The notes: generated by a model not told the origin, from the letters alone. 64,000 nt of DNA from Cellulomonas marina (GCF_900111925.1 NZ_FOKA01000001.1:310001-374000); one strand, 5' to 3'. Numbered from the stretch's first letter, positions 17,063 to 26,924 are shown. Program-made: numbers and translations.

Positions 17063-18406
17063 ATGACCAGGACGCGCAGGTCCATCTCGCTCGCCGCCGC
17101 CGGCGTCGCCGGAGCGCTCGTGCTCGCCGCGTGCAGCGGCGGCGGTGGGGGAGGCGGCGAGCCCGCCGCCACGAACGCCGACGGCTCGACCCCGCTGAAC
17201 ATGTGGGTGTTCGCCGAGCTGCACGGCACCTACTACGAGCAGATGGCGGACCTCTGGAACGAGGAGAACCCGGACCGCCAGGTCGACCTCAACGTGACCG
17301 TGTACCCGTACGACGACATGCACAACAAGCTGCAGCTCGCGGCGAACTCCGGGGAGGGCATGCCCGACCTCGTCGACATCGAGGTCAGCAAGTTCTCCAA
17401 GTTCGTCACCGACGACGGGCGCACCCCGCTCATGGACCTCACCGAGGTGGCGGAGCCGTACCGGGAGGACGTCGTCGAGGCGCGGCTGGACCTCTACAGC
17501 CGCAACGACACGGTCTACGGCCTGCCCACGCACGTCGGCGCGTTCGTCACGTTCTACAACGCCGCCCTGCTCGAGGCCGCCGGCATCGACTACACGACCA
17601 TCGAGACCTGGGACGACTTCCAGGAGGCCGGGGCGGCGTACAACGCCGCGACGGGGAAGCAGTTCGGCGTGGCCAGCACGGGCGTCGACATGGTGGAGCC
17701 GCTCATGGTCGCCCAGCTCGGCGGCACCTTCTTCGACGAGGACGGTGCCGTCGCCGTCAACAGCCCGGAGGTCGTCGAGGCCCTGGAGAAGGAGCAGGAG
17801 ATGCAGGAGGCAGGCGCCATCTCGACCATCCCCGGCGGCAGCCCCGACGACGAGGAGGCGTTCGGCGCGATCGCGAACGGCGACTACGCGGCCATCGTCT
17901 ACCCGGCCTGGTACACCTCGCGCTTCGTCGACTACATGCCCGACCTGGCCGGTGACATCGCCATCGCGCCGGCGCCGACCTTCGAGGACGGCGTCGTCCA
18001 GACGATCGGCGGCGGCGGCACCGGGACGGCCGTGGCCGACTCCTCGCCCGTCAAGGACGTGGCCGCCGAGTGGCTCGCGTTCGCCAAGCTCTCGCCCGAG
18101 GCGAACGTCGCCGTGTGGGAGGTCCTCGGCTTCGACCCGGTCAACATGGCCATCTGGGAGGACGAGGAGGTCACGAAGAACCCGGACAACAAGTTCAACC
18201 AGTACTTCCGGACGAACCTGTTCGACGTCCTCAACGAGGTGAAGGACGGCATCGGGCACTTCGAGTCCTTCAGCAACGCCAACCTCCCGGCGGTCGACGA
18301 CGTGTTCACCACGACGACGTTCACGCAGATCTTCGAGAACGGCGTGCCGGCCAAGGAGGCCCTGGACCAGGCGCAGCAGGACCTGGAGAACCAGATCGGC
18401 GGCTGA
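17063..18406 (+). CDS. Extracellular sugar-binding lipoprotein (AraN-like)
   Basis: A 447-residue solute-binding lipoprotein. The signal sequence ends in the lipobox VLAAC (Cys about residue 24), followed by a Gly-rich linker and the family-1 binding fold (LNMWVFAELHGTYYEQMADLW, then DLVDIEVSKFSKFV). The C-terminal region has the FNQYFRTNLFDVLNEVKDGIG stretch. The start ATG 17063 has AAGGAG 8 nt upstream. It lies 94 nt after the permease genes; the spacer contains several CCGCACGAC-like repeats. A strong hairpin follows the stop and probably sets a higher mRNA level for this gene. The ligand is inferred to be an arabinoxylo-oligosaccharide from the downstream enzymes. Confidence 0.9.
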   Translation: MTRTRRSISLAAAGVAGALVLAACSGGGGGGGEPAATNADGSTPLNMWVFAELHGTYYEQMADLWNEENPDRQVDLNVTVYPYDDMHNKLQLAANSGEGMPDLVDIEVSKFSKFVTDDGRTPLMDLTEVAEPYREDVVEARLDLYSRNDTVYGLPTHVGAFVTFYNAALLEAAGIDYTTIETWDDFQEAGAAYNAATGKQFGVASTGVDMVEPLMVAQLGGTFFDEDGAVAVNSPEVVEALEKEQEMQEAGAISTIPGGSPDDEEAFGAIANGDYAAIVYPAWYTSRFVDYMPDLAGDIAIAPAPTFEDGVVQTIGGGGTGTAVADSSPVKDVAAEWLAFAKLSPEANVAVWEVLGFDPVNMAIWEDEEVTKNPDNKFNQYFRTNLFDVLNEVKDGIGHFESFSNANLPAVDDVFTTTTFTQIFENGVPAKEALDQAQQDLENQIGG

Positions 18407-18429
18407 CCGCCGCACGAGCAGCACCCGCC

Positions 18430-18459
18430 CCCGGGCGTCGGCACGAGCCGGCGCCCGGG
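18430..18459 (+). terminator. Strong hairpin after the binding-protein gene
   Basis: CCCGGGCGTCGGC (18430-18442) pairs with GCCGGCGCCCGGG (18447-18459) across the 4-nt loop ACGA: 13 pairs with one G-U. No U-run follows. It may act as a partial terminator or 3' stabiliser between importer and enzyme genes. Confidence 0.65.
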
Positions 18460-18577
18460 AGGCGCGGCGCGGACCGACCGCGCCGTCGGCCCGTCGCGCC
18501 ACCGGCGCGAGGGCCACCTCCCCTCCTCCCCGACGACCGGCCGCACCGCGCGCCCGACCCACCCCAGGAGCACCCGC

Positions 18578-20086
18578 ATGCAGACCGGCCAGCTGTCGAT
18601 CGACCCGGCGTTCGTCGTGGCACCCGTCAACCGTCGGCTCTTCGGGTCGTTCGTCGAGCACATGGGCCGCTGCGTCTACGGCGGGCTGTACGAGCCCGAC
18701 CACCCGACGGCCGACGCCGACGGCCTGCGCGGCGATGTCCTGGCGCTCGTCCGCGAGCAGGGGGTGACGGCGGTGCGCTACCCCGGCGGCAACTTCGTGT
18801 CCGGGTACCGGTGGGAGGACGGCGTCGGCCCGGTCGAGGACCGCCCCACGCGGCTCGACCCGGCGTGGCGCACGGTCGAGACGAACGCCTTCGGGCTGAA
18901 CGAGTTCATGCGCTGGGCCCGCAAGGCCGAGGTCGAGCCGATCATGGCGATCAACCTGGGCACCCGCGGCCTGCAGGAGGCCATCGACCTTCTCGAGTAC
19001 GCGAACCACCCCGAGGGCACGGCGCTGTCGGACGCGCGGGTCGCGCACGGCGAGAAGGAGCCGCACGACATCCGCATGTGGTGCCTGGGGAACGAGATGG
19101 ACGGCCCGTGGCAGCTCGGGCACAAGACGGCCGAGGAGTACGGCCGGCTCGCGGCGGAGACCGCCCGCGCGATGCGGCAGTTCGACGCCTCCCTCGAGCT
19201 CGTCGCGTGCGGGTCCTCCGGCCGGAACATGCCCACCTTCGGGGCGTGGGAGGCCACGGTCCTCGAGCACGCCTACGACGTCGTGGACTTCGTCTCCGCG
19301 CACGCCTACTACGAGCTCGAGGGCGACGACGTCGCCAGCTTCCTCGCCTCGTCCGCCGACATGGACCGGTTCATCCGGGAGGTCGTCGCCACCGCGGACC
19401 ACGTGGGGGCGCGCCTGTCGTCGACGAAGCGGATCCAGATCTCCTTCGACGAGTGGAACGTCTGGTACCTGAAGTCCCTGCAGGCCAGCGGCATGCCCGA
19501 GGACTGGACCGCCGCGCCGCCGCTCAGCGAGGACGCCTACACCGCCCTGGACGCGGTCGTCGTCGGGTCCCTGCTCGTCACGCTGCTGCGGCACGCCGAC
19601 CGCGTCACCGCCGCGTGCCAGGCGCAGCTCGTCAACACCATCAGCTCCATCCGCACGGAGCCGGGCGGCCGCGCCTGGCGGCAGACCACCTTCCACCCGT
19701 TCGCGCTCACGGCGCGGCACGCGCAGGGACGGGTGCTCGACCTGCGGGTCGACGCCCCCACCCTGTCGACGACGAAGCACGGCGACGTGCCGGCGCTCGA
19801 CGCGGTGGCGACGCACGACGCCGAGGCGGGCCGCGTGGCGGTGTTCGTCGTCAACCGCGACCCCGACGCGCCGGTGTCGCTGGCCACGGACCTGCGCGGC
19901 TTCGGCGGCGCCCGCCTGGTCGAGTCCGCCCTGCTGGGCGGGGAGGACCTCACCGCGGTCAACACGGCCGACGACCCCGACCGCGTCACGCCCCGGGCCC
20001 ACCCGGACGCGCGCGTGGACGGCACGACGCTGCGCGCGGAGCTGCCGGCGGCGTCGTGGAGCATGTTCGTGCTCGAGGTCGGCTGA
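18578..20086 (+). CDS. abfA: GH51 alpha-L-arabinofuranosidase
   Basis: A 502-residue intracellular enzyme (no signal peptide) removing L-arabinofuranosyl side groups from arabinan or arabinoxylan oligomers. The GH51 hallmark RLFGSFVEHMGRCVYGGLYEP is near the N-terminus and VRYPGGNFVSGYRWEDG near residue 68. The acid/base is Glu173 in WCLGNEMDG and the nucleophile Glu292 in FDEWNVWY, both close to their places in characterised AbfA enzymes. Length is as expected for the family. It follows the importer after 171 nt and is followed 2 nt later by the GH43 gene, so the three glycosidases form one unit. Confidence 0.95.
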   Translation: MQTGQLSIDPAFVVAPVNRRLFGSFVEHMGRCVYGGLYEPDHPTADADGLRGDVLALVREQGVTAVRYPGGNFVSGYRWEDGVGPVEDRPTRLDPAWRTVETNAFGLNEFMRWARKAEVEPIMAINLGTRGLQEAIDLLEYANHPEGTALSDARVAHGEKEPHDIRMWCLGNEMDGPWQLGHKTAEEYGRLAAETARAMRQFDASLELVACGSSGRNMPTFGAWEATVLEHAYDVVDFVSAHAYYELEGDDVASFLASSADMDRFIREVVATADHVGARLSSTKRIQISFDEWNVWYLKSLQASGMPEDWTAAPPLSEDAYTALDAVVVGSLLVTLLRHADRVTAACQAQLVNTISSIRTEPGGRAWRQTTFHPFALTARHAQGRVLDLRVDAPTLSTTKHGDVPALDAVATHDAEAGRVAVFVVNRDPDAPVSLATDLRGFGGARLVESALLGGEDLTAVNTADDPDRVTPRAHPDARVDGTTLRAELPAASWSMFVLEVG

Positions 20087-20088
20087 CG

Positions 20089-21132
20089 GTGCCGACGTCC
20101 GGGACCGGGCCGGCCGCGACGTCCGGCGGCGGCGGCGCCGCGGCGCCCCGCCGCCCGGAGGATCCCTTCGGCTACCTCCTGGTGCACTTCGTCGAGGACC
20201 CCGACGGCTACGGCGAGCAGGTGCACCTCTCGCTCAGCGACGGCGACGACCCGCTGTCCTGGGTGCGGCTGAACGGCGGCCGTCCCGTGCTGCGCTCGGA
20301 CGTCGGGACGACCGGGATCCGCGACCCGTTCGTCGTCCGCGGGGCGGGGGAGTTCTTCCTCGTCGCCACCGACCTGCGCATCTACGGCGGCGACGACGCC
20401 GGCTGGGACACGTGGCGCCGGCGGGGCAGCCGCGACGTCCTCGTCTGGCGCTCGGAGGACCTCGTCGGGTGGATCGGGCCGTGGACGCTGACGGTCGCCC
20501 CGCCGGAGGCCGGGATGGCGTGGGCGCCGGAAGCCGTCTTCGACCCGGACCGGGGGGAGTTCCTCCTCTTCTGGTCCTCGGCGCTCTTCGCCCCGGACGA
20601 CGAGGAGCACCGCGGGGACGGGTACAGCCGCGTGCTGGCGGCGTGGACGCGGGACTTCCGGACGCTCGGGCCGGTGCAGGTGATGGTCGACCTCGGGACG
20701 GACGTCATCGACACGACCGTGCTGGTGCAGGACGGCGTGGTGCACCGCGTCTCGAAGCAGGAGTCCTTCGACGAGGGGTCCTTGCGCGTGCACCACGAGG
20801 TCGGCCCCGGCCTCCTGGCGGACGGGTTCCGGACCGTCGCCACCCGGATCGGCACCGACCGCTACGACCGCCTCGAGGGCCCCGTGCTGCTCAAGGACCA
20901 CCACGAGGACGTCTGGTACCTGTTCCTCGACCAGTACGACCGGCGGCCGCAGGGGTACGTCGCCCTGCGCACGACCGACCTGGCCGGCGGCCGGTGGGAG
21001 CACGTGCCCGCCGACCGGTTCCACCTGCCGCCCGACACGAAGCACGGCGGCGTCCTGCCGCTGCGCGGCGACGAGTGGGACCGGCTGCGCGCCGCCTACC
21101 CCGCCGCCGAGCACGACGAGAGGCAGGCATGA
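20089..21132 (+). CDS. GH43-family glycoside hydrolase
   Basis: A 347-residue five-bladed beta-propeller hydrolase with no signal peptide, so probably cytoplasmic. The expected acidic motifs are present: the base region GIRDPFVVRG near residue 82, the middle acidic residue in MAWAPEAVFDPD, and the general-acid region DRLEGPVLL near residue 265. GH43 enzymes cut beta-xylosides or alpha-L-arabinofuranosides; which one cannot be told here. GTG 20089 begins 2 nt after the GH51 stop, and the first 22 or so residues are a low-complexity Gly/Ala extension. The stop overlaps the GH120 start as ATGA. Confidence 0.82.
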   Translation: MPTSGTGPAATSGGGGAAAPRRPEDPFGYLLVHFVEDPDGYGEQVHLSLSDGDDPLSWVRLNGGRPVLRSDVGTTGIRDPFVVRGAGEFFLVATDLRIYGGDDAGWDTWRRRGSRDVLVWRSEDLVGWIGPWTLTVAPPEAGMAWAPEAVFDPDRGEFLLFWSSALFAPDDEEHRGDGYSRVLAAWTRDFRTLGPVQVMVDLGTDVIDTTVLVQDGVVHRVSKQESFDEGSLRVHHEVGPGLLADGFRTVATRIGTDRYDRLEGPVLLKDHHEDVWYLFLDQYDRRPQGYVALRTTDLAGGRWEHVPADRFHLPPDTKHGGVLPLRGDEWDRLRAAYPAAEHDERQA

Positions 21133-23135
21133 CCCGCTACCACGTCGCCACGACGGGCGCCGACGACGCCGAGGGCACCGCGGACGCACCGCTGCGCACG
21201 GTCAGCAGGGCGGCGGCCCTCGCGCGGCCGGGCGACACCGTCACGGTCCACGCGGGGGAGTACCGCGAGTGGGTGCGGCCCGCCCGGGGTGGCCGCAGCG
21301 ACACCCGGCGGATCACCTACGAGGCGGCCCCCGGCGAGCACGTCGTCATCAAGGGGTCGGAGCGCATCACGGGCTGGACCCGGGCCGACCTGGGTGGGAC
21401 GGGTGCCGGCACCGGCGCCGGCACCGGCACAGGTACCGGCACCGTCCGGACGGTCACCGTGCCCGCCGGCCTGTTCGGGGACTTCAACCCCTTCGCCCAC
21501 GAGGTCGACGGCGACTGGCTGCTGCACCCGCCGACGGGGGAGCGCGCGCACCTCGGGGAGGTGTACCTCGACGGCAGGAGCCTGTACGAGGTGCACGACC
21601 GCGCGGCCGTCGTCGACCCGCCCCGGCGGACCACCGCCGTGGACCAGTGGACCGGCCGGCAGCAGCCGCTGCCCGACCCCGACGCCACGCGCCGCGTCTG
21701 GTACGCGGAGGTCGGTCGGGCGGCGACGACGATCTGGGCGAACTTCGGCGACGTCGACCCCGGCGACGCGATCGTCGAGATCAACGTGCGGCGGTCCGTC
21801 TTCTACCCCGACGAGCACCACCTCGACTACATCACCGTGCGGGGCTTCGAGCTGGCGCAGGCCGCCACGCCCTGGGCGCCGCCCACCGCCGACCAGCCCG
21901 GCCTCGTAGGGCCGAACTGGGCCAGGGGCTGGGTCATCGAGGACTGCTTCATCCACGACGCGAAGTGCTCCGCGGTGTCCCTGGGCAAGGAGGCGTCGAC
22001 GGGGCACAACCTGTCGACGCAGCGCGGTGACAAGCCGGGCTACCAGTACCAGCTCGAGGCCGTCTTCGCCGCGCGCCAGATCGGGTGGGACCGCGAGCAC
22101 GTCGGCTCGCACGTCGTGCGCCGCAACACCATCACCGACTGCGGGCAGAACGCCGTCGTCGGGCACCTCGGGGCGGTGTTCTCGACGATCGAGGACAACC
22201 ACGTCGCGCGCATCGGCACGAGGCGCCAGTTCGTCGGCTACGAGATCGCGGGCATCAAGCTGCACGCCGCGATCGACGTGGAGATCCGCGGCAACCACGT
22301 CCACGACTGCACGCTCGGCATCTGGCTGGACTGGCAGACGCAGGGGACCCGGGTCACCCGCAACGTCCTGCACGACAACACGCGCGACCTGTTCGTCGAG
22401 GTCAGCCACGGCCCGTACGTCGTCGACCACAACGTCCTGGCGTCGGCGGTCGCGGTGGAGGTGTTCAGCCAGGGCGGGGCCTTCGTGCACAACCTCGTCG
22501 GGGGAGCCGTCCGGCTGGAGGCCGTGCTGGACCGCGCCACGCCCTACCACCGGCCCCACAGCACGCAGGTGGCGGGGTACGCCGTCGTCTACGGCGGGGA
22601 CGACCGCTGGGTCGGCAATCTGTTCCTCGGCGGCGACGCGACCTCCGCGTACGTGCCCGGCACGGCCGGGTACGGCCCGGTCGACGTGGGCACGGCGGGG
22701 TACGACGGCTGCCCGGCCACGTTCGACGAGTACCTCGCCGGCCTGGGCCCGGGCGACCACGTGAGGTTCCACGGCCACCGGCAGCCCGCCTACGTGCACC
22801 ACAACGTGTACGCCAACAGCGCGCGGCCGTACGAGCAGGAGCGCGGCGCGGTCGTCCTGCCCGGGCCCGTCGCGTGGGGGCTCGTCGTCGACGACGGGGC
22901 CGTGCACCTCGAGCTCGACCTGCCCGAGGCCGCCGTCGCGCCGGTCCTCGACGTCGTCACCGGCGCGGACCTGCCTCCCGTGCGCTTCGTCGGCGCGGAC
23001 TTCGAGGCGCCCGACGGCAGCCCCGTCGTCCTCGGCACGGACCTGCGCGGCGACGCCCGGACGGCCGGCACGGCCTACCCCGCCGGGCCGCTCGTCGCCC
23101 TGCCCGCCGGACCCACCCGGGTCCGCATCCGCTGA
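21129..23135 (+). CDS. GH120-type beta-xylosidase (parallel beta-helix)
   Basis: A 668-residue protein starting YHVATTGADDAEGTADAPLR, typical of right-handed parallel beta-helix enzymes. Long conserved stretches resemble the GH120 beta-xylosidase XylC: TPWAPPTADQPGLVGPNW, HDAKCSAVSLGKEASTG and FVEVSHGPYVVDHNVL. The family's nucleophile and acid/base are an Asp and a Glu 23 residues apart; here Asp401 (GIWLDWQ) and Glu424 (LFVEVSH) keep that spacing. There is no signal peptide, so it would cleave imported xylo-oligosaccharides in the cytoplasm. A GTGAGTGAGT-like linker (residues about 95-107) encoded by GGCACC repeats interrupts the N-terminal part. It is co-transcribed with the GH43 gene (ATGA overlap). 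Confidence 0.88.
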   Translation: MTRYHVATTGADDAEGTADAPLRTVSRAAALARPGDTVTVHAGEYREWVRPARGGRSDTRRITYEAAPGEHVVIKGSERITGWTRADLGGTGAGTGAGTGTGTGTVRTVTVPAGLFGDFNPFAHEVDGDWLLHPPTGERAHLGEVYLDGRSLYEVHDRAAVVDPPRRTTAVDQWTGRQQPLPDPDATRRVWYAEVGRAATTIWANFGDVDPGDAIVEINVRRSVFYPDEHHLDYITVRGFELAQAATPWAPPTADQPGLVGPNWARGWVIEDCFIHDAKCSAVSLGKEASTGHNLSTQRGDKPGYQYQLEAVFAARQIGWDREHVGSHVVRRNTITDCGQNAVVGHLGAVFSTIEDNHVARIGTRRQFVGYEIAGIKLHAAIDVEIRGNHVHDCTLGIWLDWQTQGTRVTRNVLHDNTRDLFVEVSHGPYVVDHNVLASAVAVEVFSQGGAFVHNLVGGAVRLEAVLDRATPYHRPHSTQVAGYAVVYGGDDRWVGNLFLGGDATSAYVPGTAGYGPVDVGTAGYDGCPATFDEYLAGLGPGDHVRFHGHRQPAYVHHNVYANSARPYEQERGAVVLPGPVAWGLVVDDGAVHLELDLPEAAVAPVLDVVTGADLPPVRFVGADFEAPDGSPVVLGTDLRGDARTAGTAYPAGPLVALPAGPTRVRIR

Positions 23136-23215
23136 CCGCGGGGCAGCCGCGTGCCCTCGACCCGACCCACCACCGACGCGTCACCGACCCACCACCGAAC
23201 CCGACCGGAGGCCCC

Positions 23216-24205
23216 GTGAGCCGCCCCCAGCCCCCGTACAGCAGCGCCACGTGGCCCGTCGCGGCCGCGATGCTGCCCTTCCCGCCGTCGCAGGACGCGT
23301 CCGCGGACACCTGGCACGACCAGCTCGCGGAGGTCGCGGCCGAGGGCTTCACGGAGGTCGACCTGACCGACGGGTGGGTGCGGGCCGGCGACCTGGAGCC
23401 GGGCAGGCTCGCGGAGCTCGCGGACGTGCTGCGCAGCACCGGCCTGCACCCGGAGGCGCTGTCGGCCATCCGGCGCAGCGTCATCGACCCCGAGGCCGGC
23501 GAGGACAACCTCGCCTACTCCCACCGCACGATCGACGCGGCCGCCGAGCTCGGCTGCTCGGTCGTCAGCGTCGGGCTGCACCGGCCGCTGACCGAGGCGC
23601 AGCGCCGGGTGCTGTGGTTCTGGACGGTCGACGGACCCCGGGACGACGACTCCGCCGAGACCTGGGCGCTCGCGGTGCGGCGGCTGCGGGAGCTCGGCGA
23701 GCACGCAGCCGACGCCGGGCTGGCGCTGTCCCTGGAGATGTACGAGGACACGCTGCTCGGCTCGGCCGACTCCGCCGTCCGGCTCCTCGAGGACATCGGC
23801 CACCCGTCCGTCGGCCTCAACCCCGACCTCGGGAACCTGTTCCGCCTGCACCGGGACGTGGAGGTGTTCCAGGAGGCCGTGGCCCGCACGCTGCCGGTGG
23901 CGAACTACTGGCACGTGAAGAGCTACCACCGTGACACCGACCCGCGCACGGGCGCCGTCGTGGCCGTGCCGGCGCCGATGTACGCCGGGTCGCTCGACTA
24001 CCGGTCCGCGGTCCGGCACGCCGTGCAGGTCGGCTACACCGGTCCGTTCTGCGTCGAGCACTACGGCGGCGACGGGCTGTCCGTGGCGGCGGAGAACCGC
24101 ACGTACCTGCGCAAGCTGCTCGCGGTCGCGACGGGCGAGGTGGCCCGGGCCGCCCGCGCGGGCGCGTCCACGGCGGCGGCGACGGCGGCGGGGGCGTCCC
24201 GGTGA
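23216..24205 (+). CDS. Sugar (phosphate) isomerase/epimerase, xylose-isomerase-like TIM barrel
   Basis: A 329-residue TIM-barrel protein of the AP-endonuclease-2/xylose-isomerase-like superfamily. Strand-end metal or substrate residues are visible in EVDLTDGWV, LSLEMYEDTLLG, VGLNPDLGNLF, YWHVKSYHRDTD and FCVEHYGGDG. The GTG start at 23216 has GGAGG only 4 nt upstream; the gene begins 80 nt after the GH120 stop. It overlaps the next gene as GTGA. The C-terminus is a low-complexity Ala-rich tail. Members isomerise or epimerise sugars, sugar acids or their phosphates, and the substrate here is unknown. Context (dehydrogenase, DhaK-type kinase, RpiB-type isomerase) suggests a C4 or branched sugar. 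Confidence 0.8.
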   Translation: MSRPQPPYSSATWPVAAAMLPFPPSQDASADTWHDQLAEVAAEGFTEVDLTDGWVRAGDLEPGRLAELADVLRSTGLHPEALSAIRRSVIDPEAGEDNLAYSHRTIDAAAELGCSVVSVGLHRPLTEAQRRVLWFWTVDGPRDDDSAETWALAVRRLRELGEHAADAGLALSLEMYEDTLLGSADSAVRLLEDIGHPSVGLNPDLGNLFRLHRDVEVFQEAVARTLPVANYWHVKSYHRDTDPRTGAVVAVPAPMYAGSLDYRSAVRHAVQVGYTGPFCVEHYGGDGLSVAAENRTYLRKLLAVATGEVARAARAGASTAAATAAGASR

Positions 24206-25095
24206 CCGCCCGCGTGGCCGTCCTCGGCCTGGGGGCCATGGGCCTGCCGATGGCGACCCACCTGGCCCGCGGGCACGCCGTGACGGGCTTCGACGTCAGT
24301 GCCGAGCGGGTCGCGCTCGCCGGCGACGCCGGCGCGGCGGGGGCGTCAACGCCCGCCGAGGCCTGCGCCGGGGCGGACGTCGTCCTCGTCGGCGTGCGGG
24401 ACGCGGCCCAGCTCGCCACGGCGCTGTTCGGGGAGGGCGGCGCGGCCGCCGCGCTCGCCGCGGGCACGGCCGTCGTCCTCACCTCGACCGTCGGCGTCGA
24501 CGCCGCCCGCGCGGCCGCCGACCGCCTGGCCGCCGGCGGCGTGCACCTCGTCGACGCGCCGGTCAGCGGCGGTCCCGTCCGGGCCGGCACGGGCGACCTG
24601 CTCATCATGGTGGGCGGCCCGGGGGAGGCGCTGGACCGTGCCCGCCCGGTGCTGGAGGCGCTGTCGTCCACGCTCGTCGTCGCCGGCCCCCGCGTCGGCG
24701 ACGGGCAGCTGCTCAAGACCGTCAACCAGCTCCTGTGCGGCGTGCACACCGCGGCCGCCGGGGAGGCCCTCGCGCTCGCGCACGCGCTCGGCCTCGACCT
24801 CGACGCGACGATCGACGTGCTGGGCCGGGGCGCCGCCGCCTCGTTCATGCTGGCCGACCGCGGCCCGCGCATGGCCCAGCGCCTGCGCGGCGAGGAGCCC
24901 CCGCTGCGCTCGCGGCTCGACGTCATCTCCAAGGACATGGGCATCGTCGCCCGGCTCGCGCACGAGGCGCACGTCGCCACCCCCGTCGCCGCGGCGGCGG
25001 AGCAGCTCTACCGGCTGGCCGAGGGACGGGGCCTGGCCGCCGCCGACGACTCCGTCGTCGCCACGACCCTGGGACCCGCGGAGGGACGAGCATGA
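24202..25095 (+). CDS. NAD(P)-dependent oxidoreductase, 3-hydroxyisobutyrate dehydrogenase family
   Basis: A 297-residue beta-hydroxyacid dehydrogenase. The Rossmann motif VAVLGLGAMGLPMATHL is at the N-terminus, the substrate signature DAPVSGGPVRAGTGDLLIMVGG is near residue 120, and the catalytic lysine lies in LLKTVNQLL (about residue 174). The family includes L-threonate, tartronate-semialdehyde and 3-hydroxyisobutyrate dehydrogenases. It is coupled to the upstream isomerase (GTGA) and the downstream kinase (ATGA). In such modules this enzyme usually oxidises or reduces a sugar acid; the actual substrate is not deducible. Confidence 0.85.
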   Translation: MTARVAVLGLGAMGLPMATHLARGHAVTGFDVSAERVALAGDAGAAGASTPAEACAGADVVLVGVRDAAQLATALFGEGGAAAALAAGTAVVLTSTVGVDAARAAADRLAAGGVHLVDAPVSGGPVRAGTGDLLIMVGGPGEALDRARPVLEALSSTLVVAGPRVGDGQLLKTVNQLLCGVHTAAAGEALALAHALGLDLDATIDVLGRGAAASFMLADRGPRMAQRLRGEEPPLRSRLDVISKDMGIVARLAHEAHVATPVAAAAEQLYRLAEGRGLAAADDSVVATTLGPAEGRA

Positions 25096-26924
25096 CGACC
25101 CTGGTCAACGACCCGGCACGCTTCACGGAGGAGGCGCTGCGCGGCTTCGTCGACGCGCACGCCGACGTCGTGCGGTCCGTCCCCGGCGGCGTCGTGCGGG
25201 CCACGCCGACGCGGCCGGGCAAGGTCGCCGTCGTCGTCGGCGGGGGCTCCGGGCACTACCCGGCCTTCTGCGGGCTCGTCGGGCCCGGCTTCGCCGACGG
25301 CGCCGTCGTCGGGGAGGTGTTCACCTCGCCGTCCGCCGCCGACGCGGCGTCCGTCGCCCGGCACGCGGCCGGTGACGCGGGCGTGCTCCTGCTGACCGGC
25401 AACTACGCGGGCGACGTCATGAACTTCGGCCTGGCCCGCGACCGGCTCGTCGCCGAGGGCATCGACGCCCGGTACCTCGTCGTGACGGACGACGTCGCCA
25501 GCGCGCCGCCAGGCGAGAGGGACCGGCGCCGGGGGATCGCCGGGGACCTCACGGTGTTCAAGGTCGCCGCGGCCGCAGCGGAGACCGGCCTCGACCTCGA
25601 CGGCGTCGAGCGGGCGGCGGCGCACGCCAACGACCGCACCCGCACGCTCGGCGTCGCCTTCGACGGCTGCACCCTGCCCGGCGCCGGCGCGCCCCTGTTC
25701 ACGGTGCCGGACGGGATCATGGGCATCGGGGTGGGCATCCACGGCGAGCCCGGCATCGGGGAGGTCGCCCTCCCGACCGCCGCGGAGCTGGCCGCCACGC
25801 TCGTCGAGCGCGTCCTCGCCGAGGCCCCGGTGCCGGGGCCCGCCCGCGCGGCGGCCGTGCTCAACGGCCTGGGCCGCACGAAGTACGAGGAGCTGTTCGT
25901 CGTGTGGTCCGGCGTCGCGCCGCTGCTGCGCGAGGCCGGCATCACGGTCGTCGAGCCCGACGTGGGGGAGCTCGTCACGAGCCTGGACATGGCGGGCTGC
26001 TCCCTGACGCTCATGTGGCTCGACGAGGCGCTCGAGACGTACTGGCGAGCGCCGTCCGGTGCGCCGGCCTACCGCAAGGGCGTGCTGGTCGCGGCGGACC
26101 CGGCGGCGGACCCGGCAGCCGGCACGACGGTCGGCACGGCGGCGGGCACGGGGACGGCGACCGCCGCGTCGGCGGCCGCCGACGACGGGCCCGACGACGG
26201 CCACGACGACGACGCCGGTCCGGTGGCCGCGCCGGCGAGCGACCAGGCCCGGGGCCACGCGGCACTCGTCGTCGCCGCGCTCGAGGACGCGGTGGCGGCG
26301 CTCACGGAGGCGGAGGAGCGGCTCGGCCGGCTGGACGCGGTCGCCGGCGACGGCGACCACGGCCGCGGCATGGTCCGCGGGGCCTCGGCCGCCCTCGCCG
26401 CCGGGCGCGCGTGCGCGCAGGACGGCGGCGGGCCGACGGCCGTGCTCACGCAGGCGGGCCAGGCGTGGGCGGACCGGGCCGGGGGCACGTCCGGCGTGCT
26501 GTGGGGCGCGATGCTGGAGGCGGCGGGACGCTGCCTGCGGGACGACGACGAGGCGTGGCGGCGGTGGGAGGCCGACGCGCCGGGCGTCGTCGCCGAGGCC
26601 GTGCGCGCGGGCGTCGACGCGTTGCGCTCCCTCGGGAGGGCCGAGCCCGGGGACAAGACGATGCTCGACGCCCTCGAGCCCTTCCACGCCGAGCTCGCGG
26701 GCCGGGACGCCGACGAGGGTGCCGCCGCCGCCTGGGCGCGGGCCGCCGAGCGGGCGTCCCGCGCCGCCGAGGACACCGCCGCGCTGCGCCCACGGGTGGG
26801 CCGCGCGCGCCCGCTCGCCGAGCGCAGCGTCGGCTCGCCGGACCCGGGTGCGGTCTCCTTCGCGCTCGTCGCCACCGCCGTGTGCGCCCGGCACACGGCT
26901 CCCCGCACCCTGGAGGACGCATGA
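25092..26924 (+). CDS. Dihydroxyacetone-kinase-family protein (DhaK-DhaL fusion)
   Basis: A 610-residue ATP-dependent ketose kinase. Residues 1-340 form the DhaK substrate domain, with [12 protein letters not shown] near residue 55 and the substrate-binding His217 in [10 protein letters not shown] Pro/Ala/Thr/Asp-rich linker of about 50 residues follows, then the DhaL ATP domain (about 390-610) with the metal-binding [12 protein letters not shown] loop and GGTSGVLWG. Fused proteins of this class phosphorylate dihydroxyacetone, L-erythrulose or D-erythrulose. The RpiB-type neighbour favours a tetrulose, which is inference. The separate PTS-type DhaK at 55062 is a distinct paralogue. ATGA overlaps couple it to both neighbours. 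Confidence 0.88.
   Translation: MTTLVNDPARFTEEALRGFVDAHADVVRSVPGGVVRATPTRPGKVAVVVGGGSGHYPAFCGLVGPGFADGAVVGEVFTSPSAADAASVARHAAGDAGVLLLTGNYAGDVMNFGLARDRLVAEGIDARYLVVTDDVASAPPGERDRRRGIAGDLTVFKVAAAAAETGLDLDGVERAAAHANDRTRTLGVAFDGCTLPGAGAPLFTVPDGIMGIGVGIHGEPGIGEVALPTAAELAATLVERVLAEAPVPGPARAAAVLNGLGRTKYEELFVVWSGVAPLLREAGITVVEPDVGELVTSLDMAGCSLTLMWLDEALETYWRAPSGAPAYRKGVLVAADPAADPAAGTTVGTAAGTGTATAASAAADDGPDDGHDDDAGPVAAPASDQARGHAALVVAALEDAVAALTEAEERLGRLDAVAGDGDHGRGMVRGASAALAAGRACAQDGGGPTAVLTQAGQAWADRAGGTSGVLWGAMLEAAGRCLRDDDEAWRRWEADAPGVVAEAVRAGVDALRSLGRAEPGDKTMLDALEPFHAELAGRDADEGAAAAWARAAERASRAAEDTAALRPRVGRARPLAERSVGSPDPGAVSFALVATAVCARHTAPRTLEDA

Noticed and set aside
17043-17066. Seven-codon mini-frame (MTKESPA) overlapping the start of the AraN-like gene
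   Set aside because: It has no ribosome site of its own; the AAGGAG inside it is the ribosome site of the lipoprotein gene.
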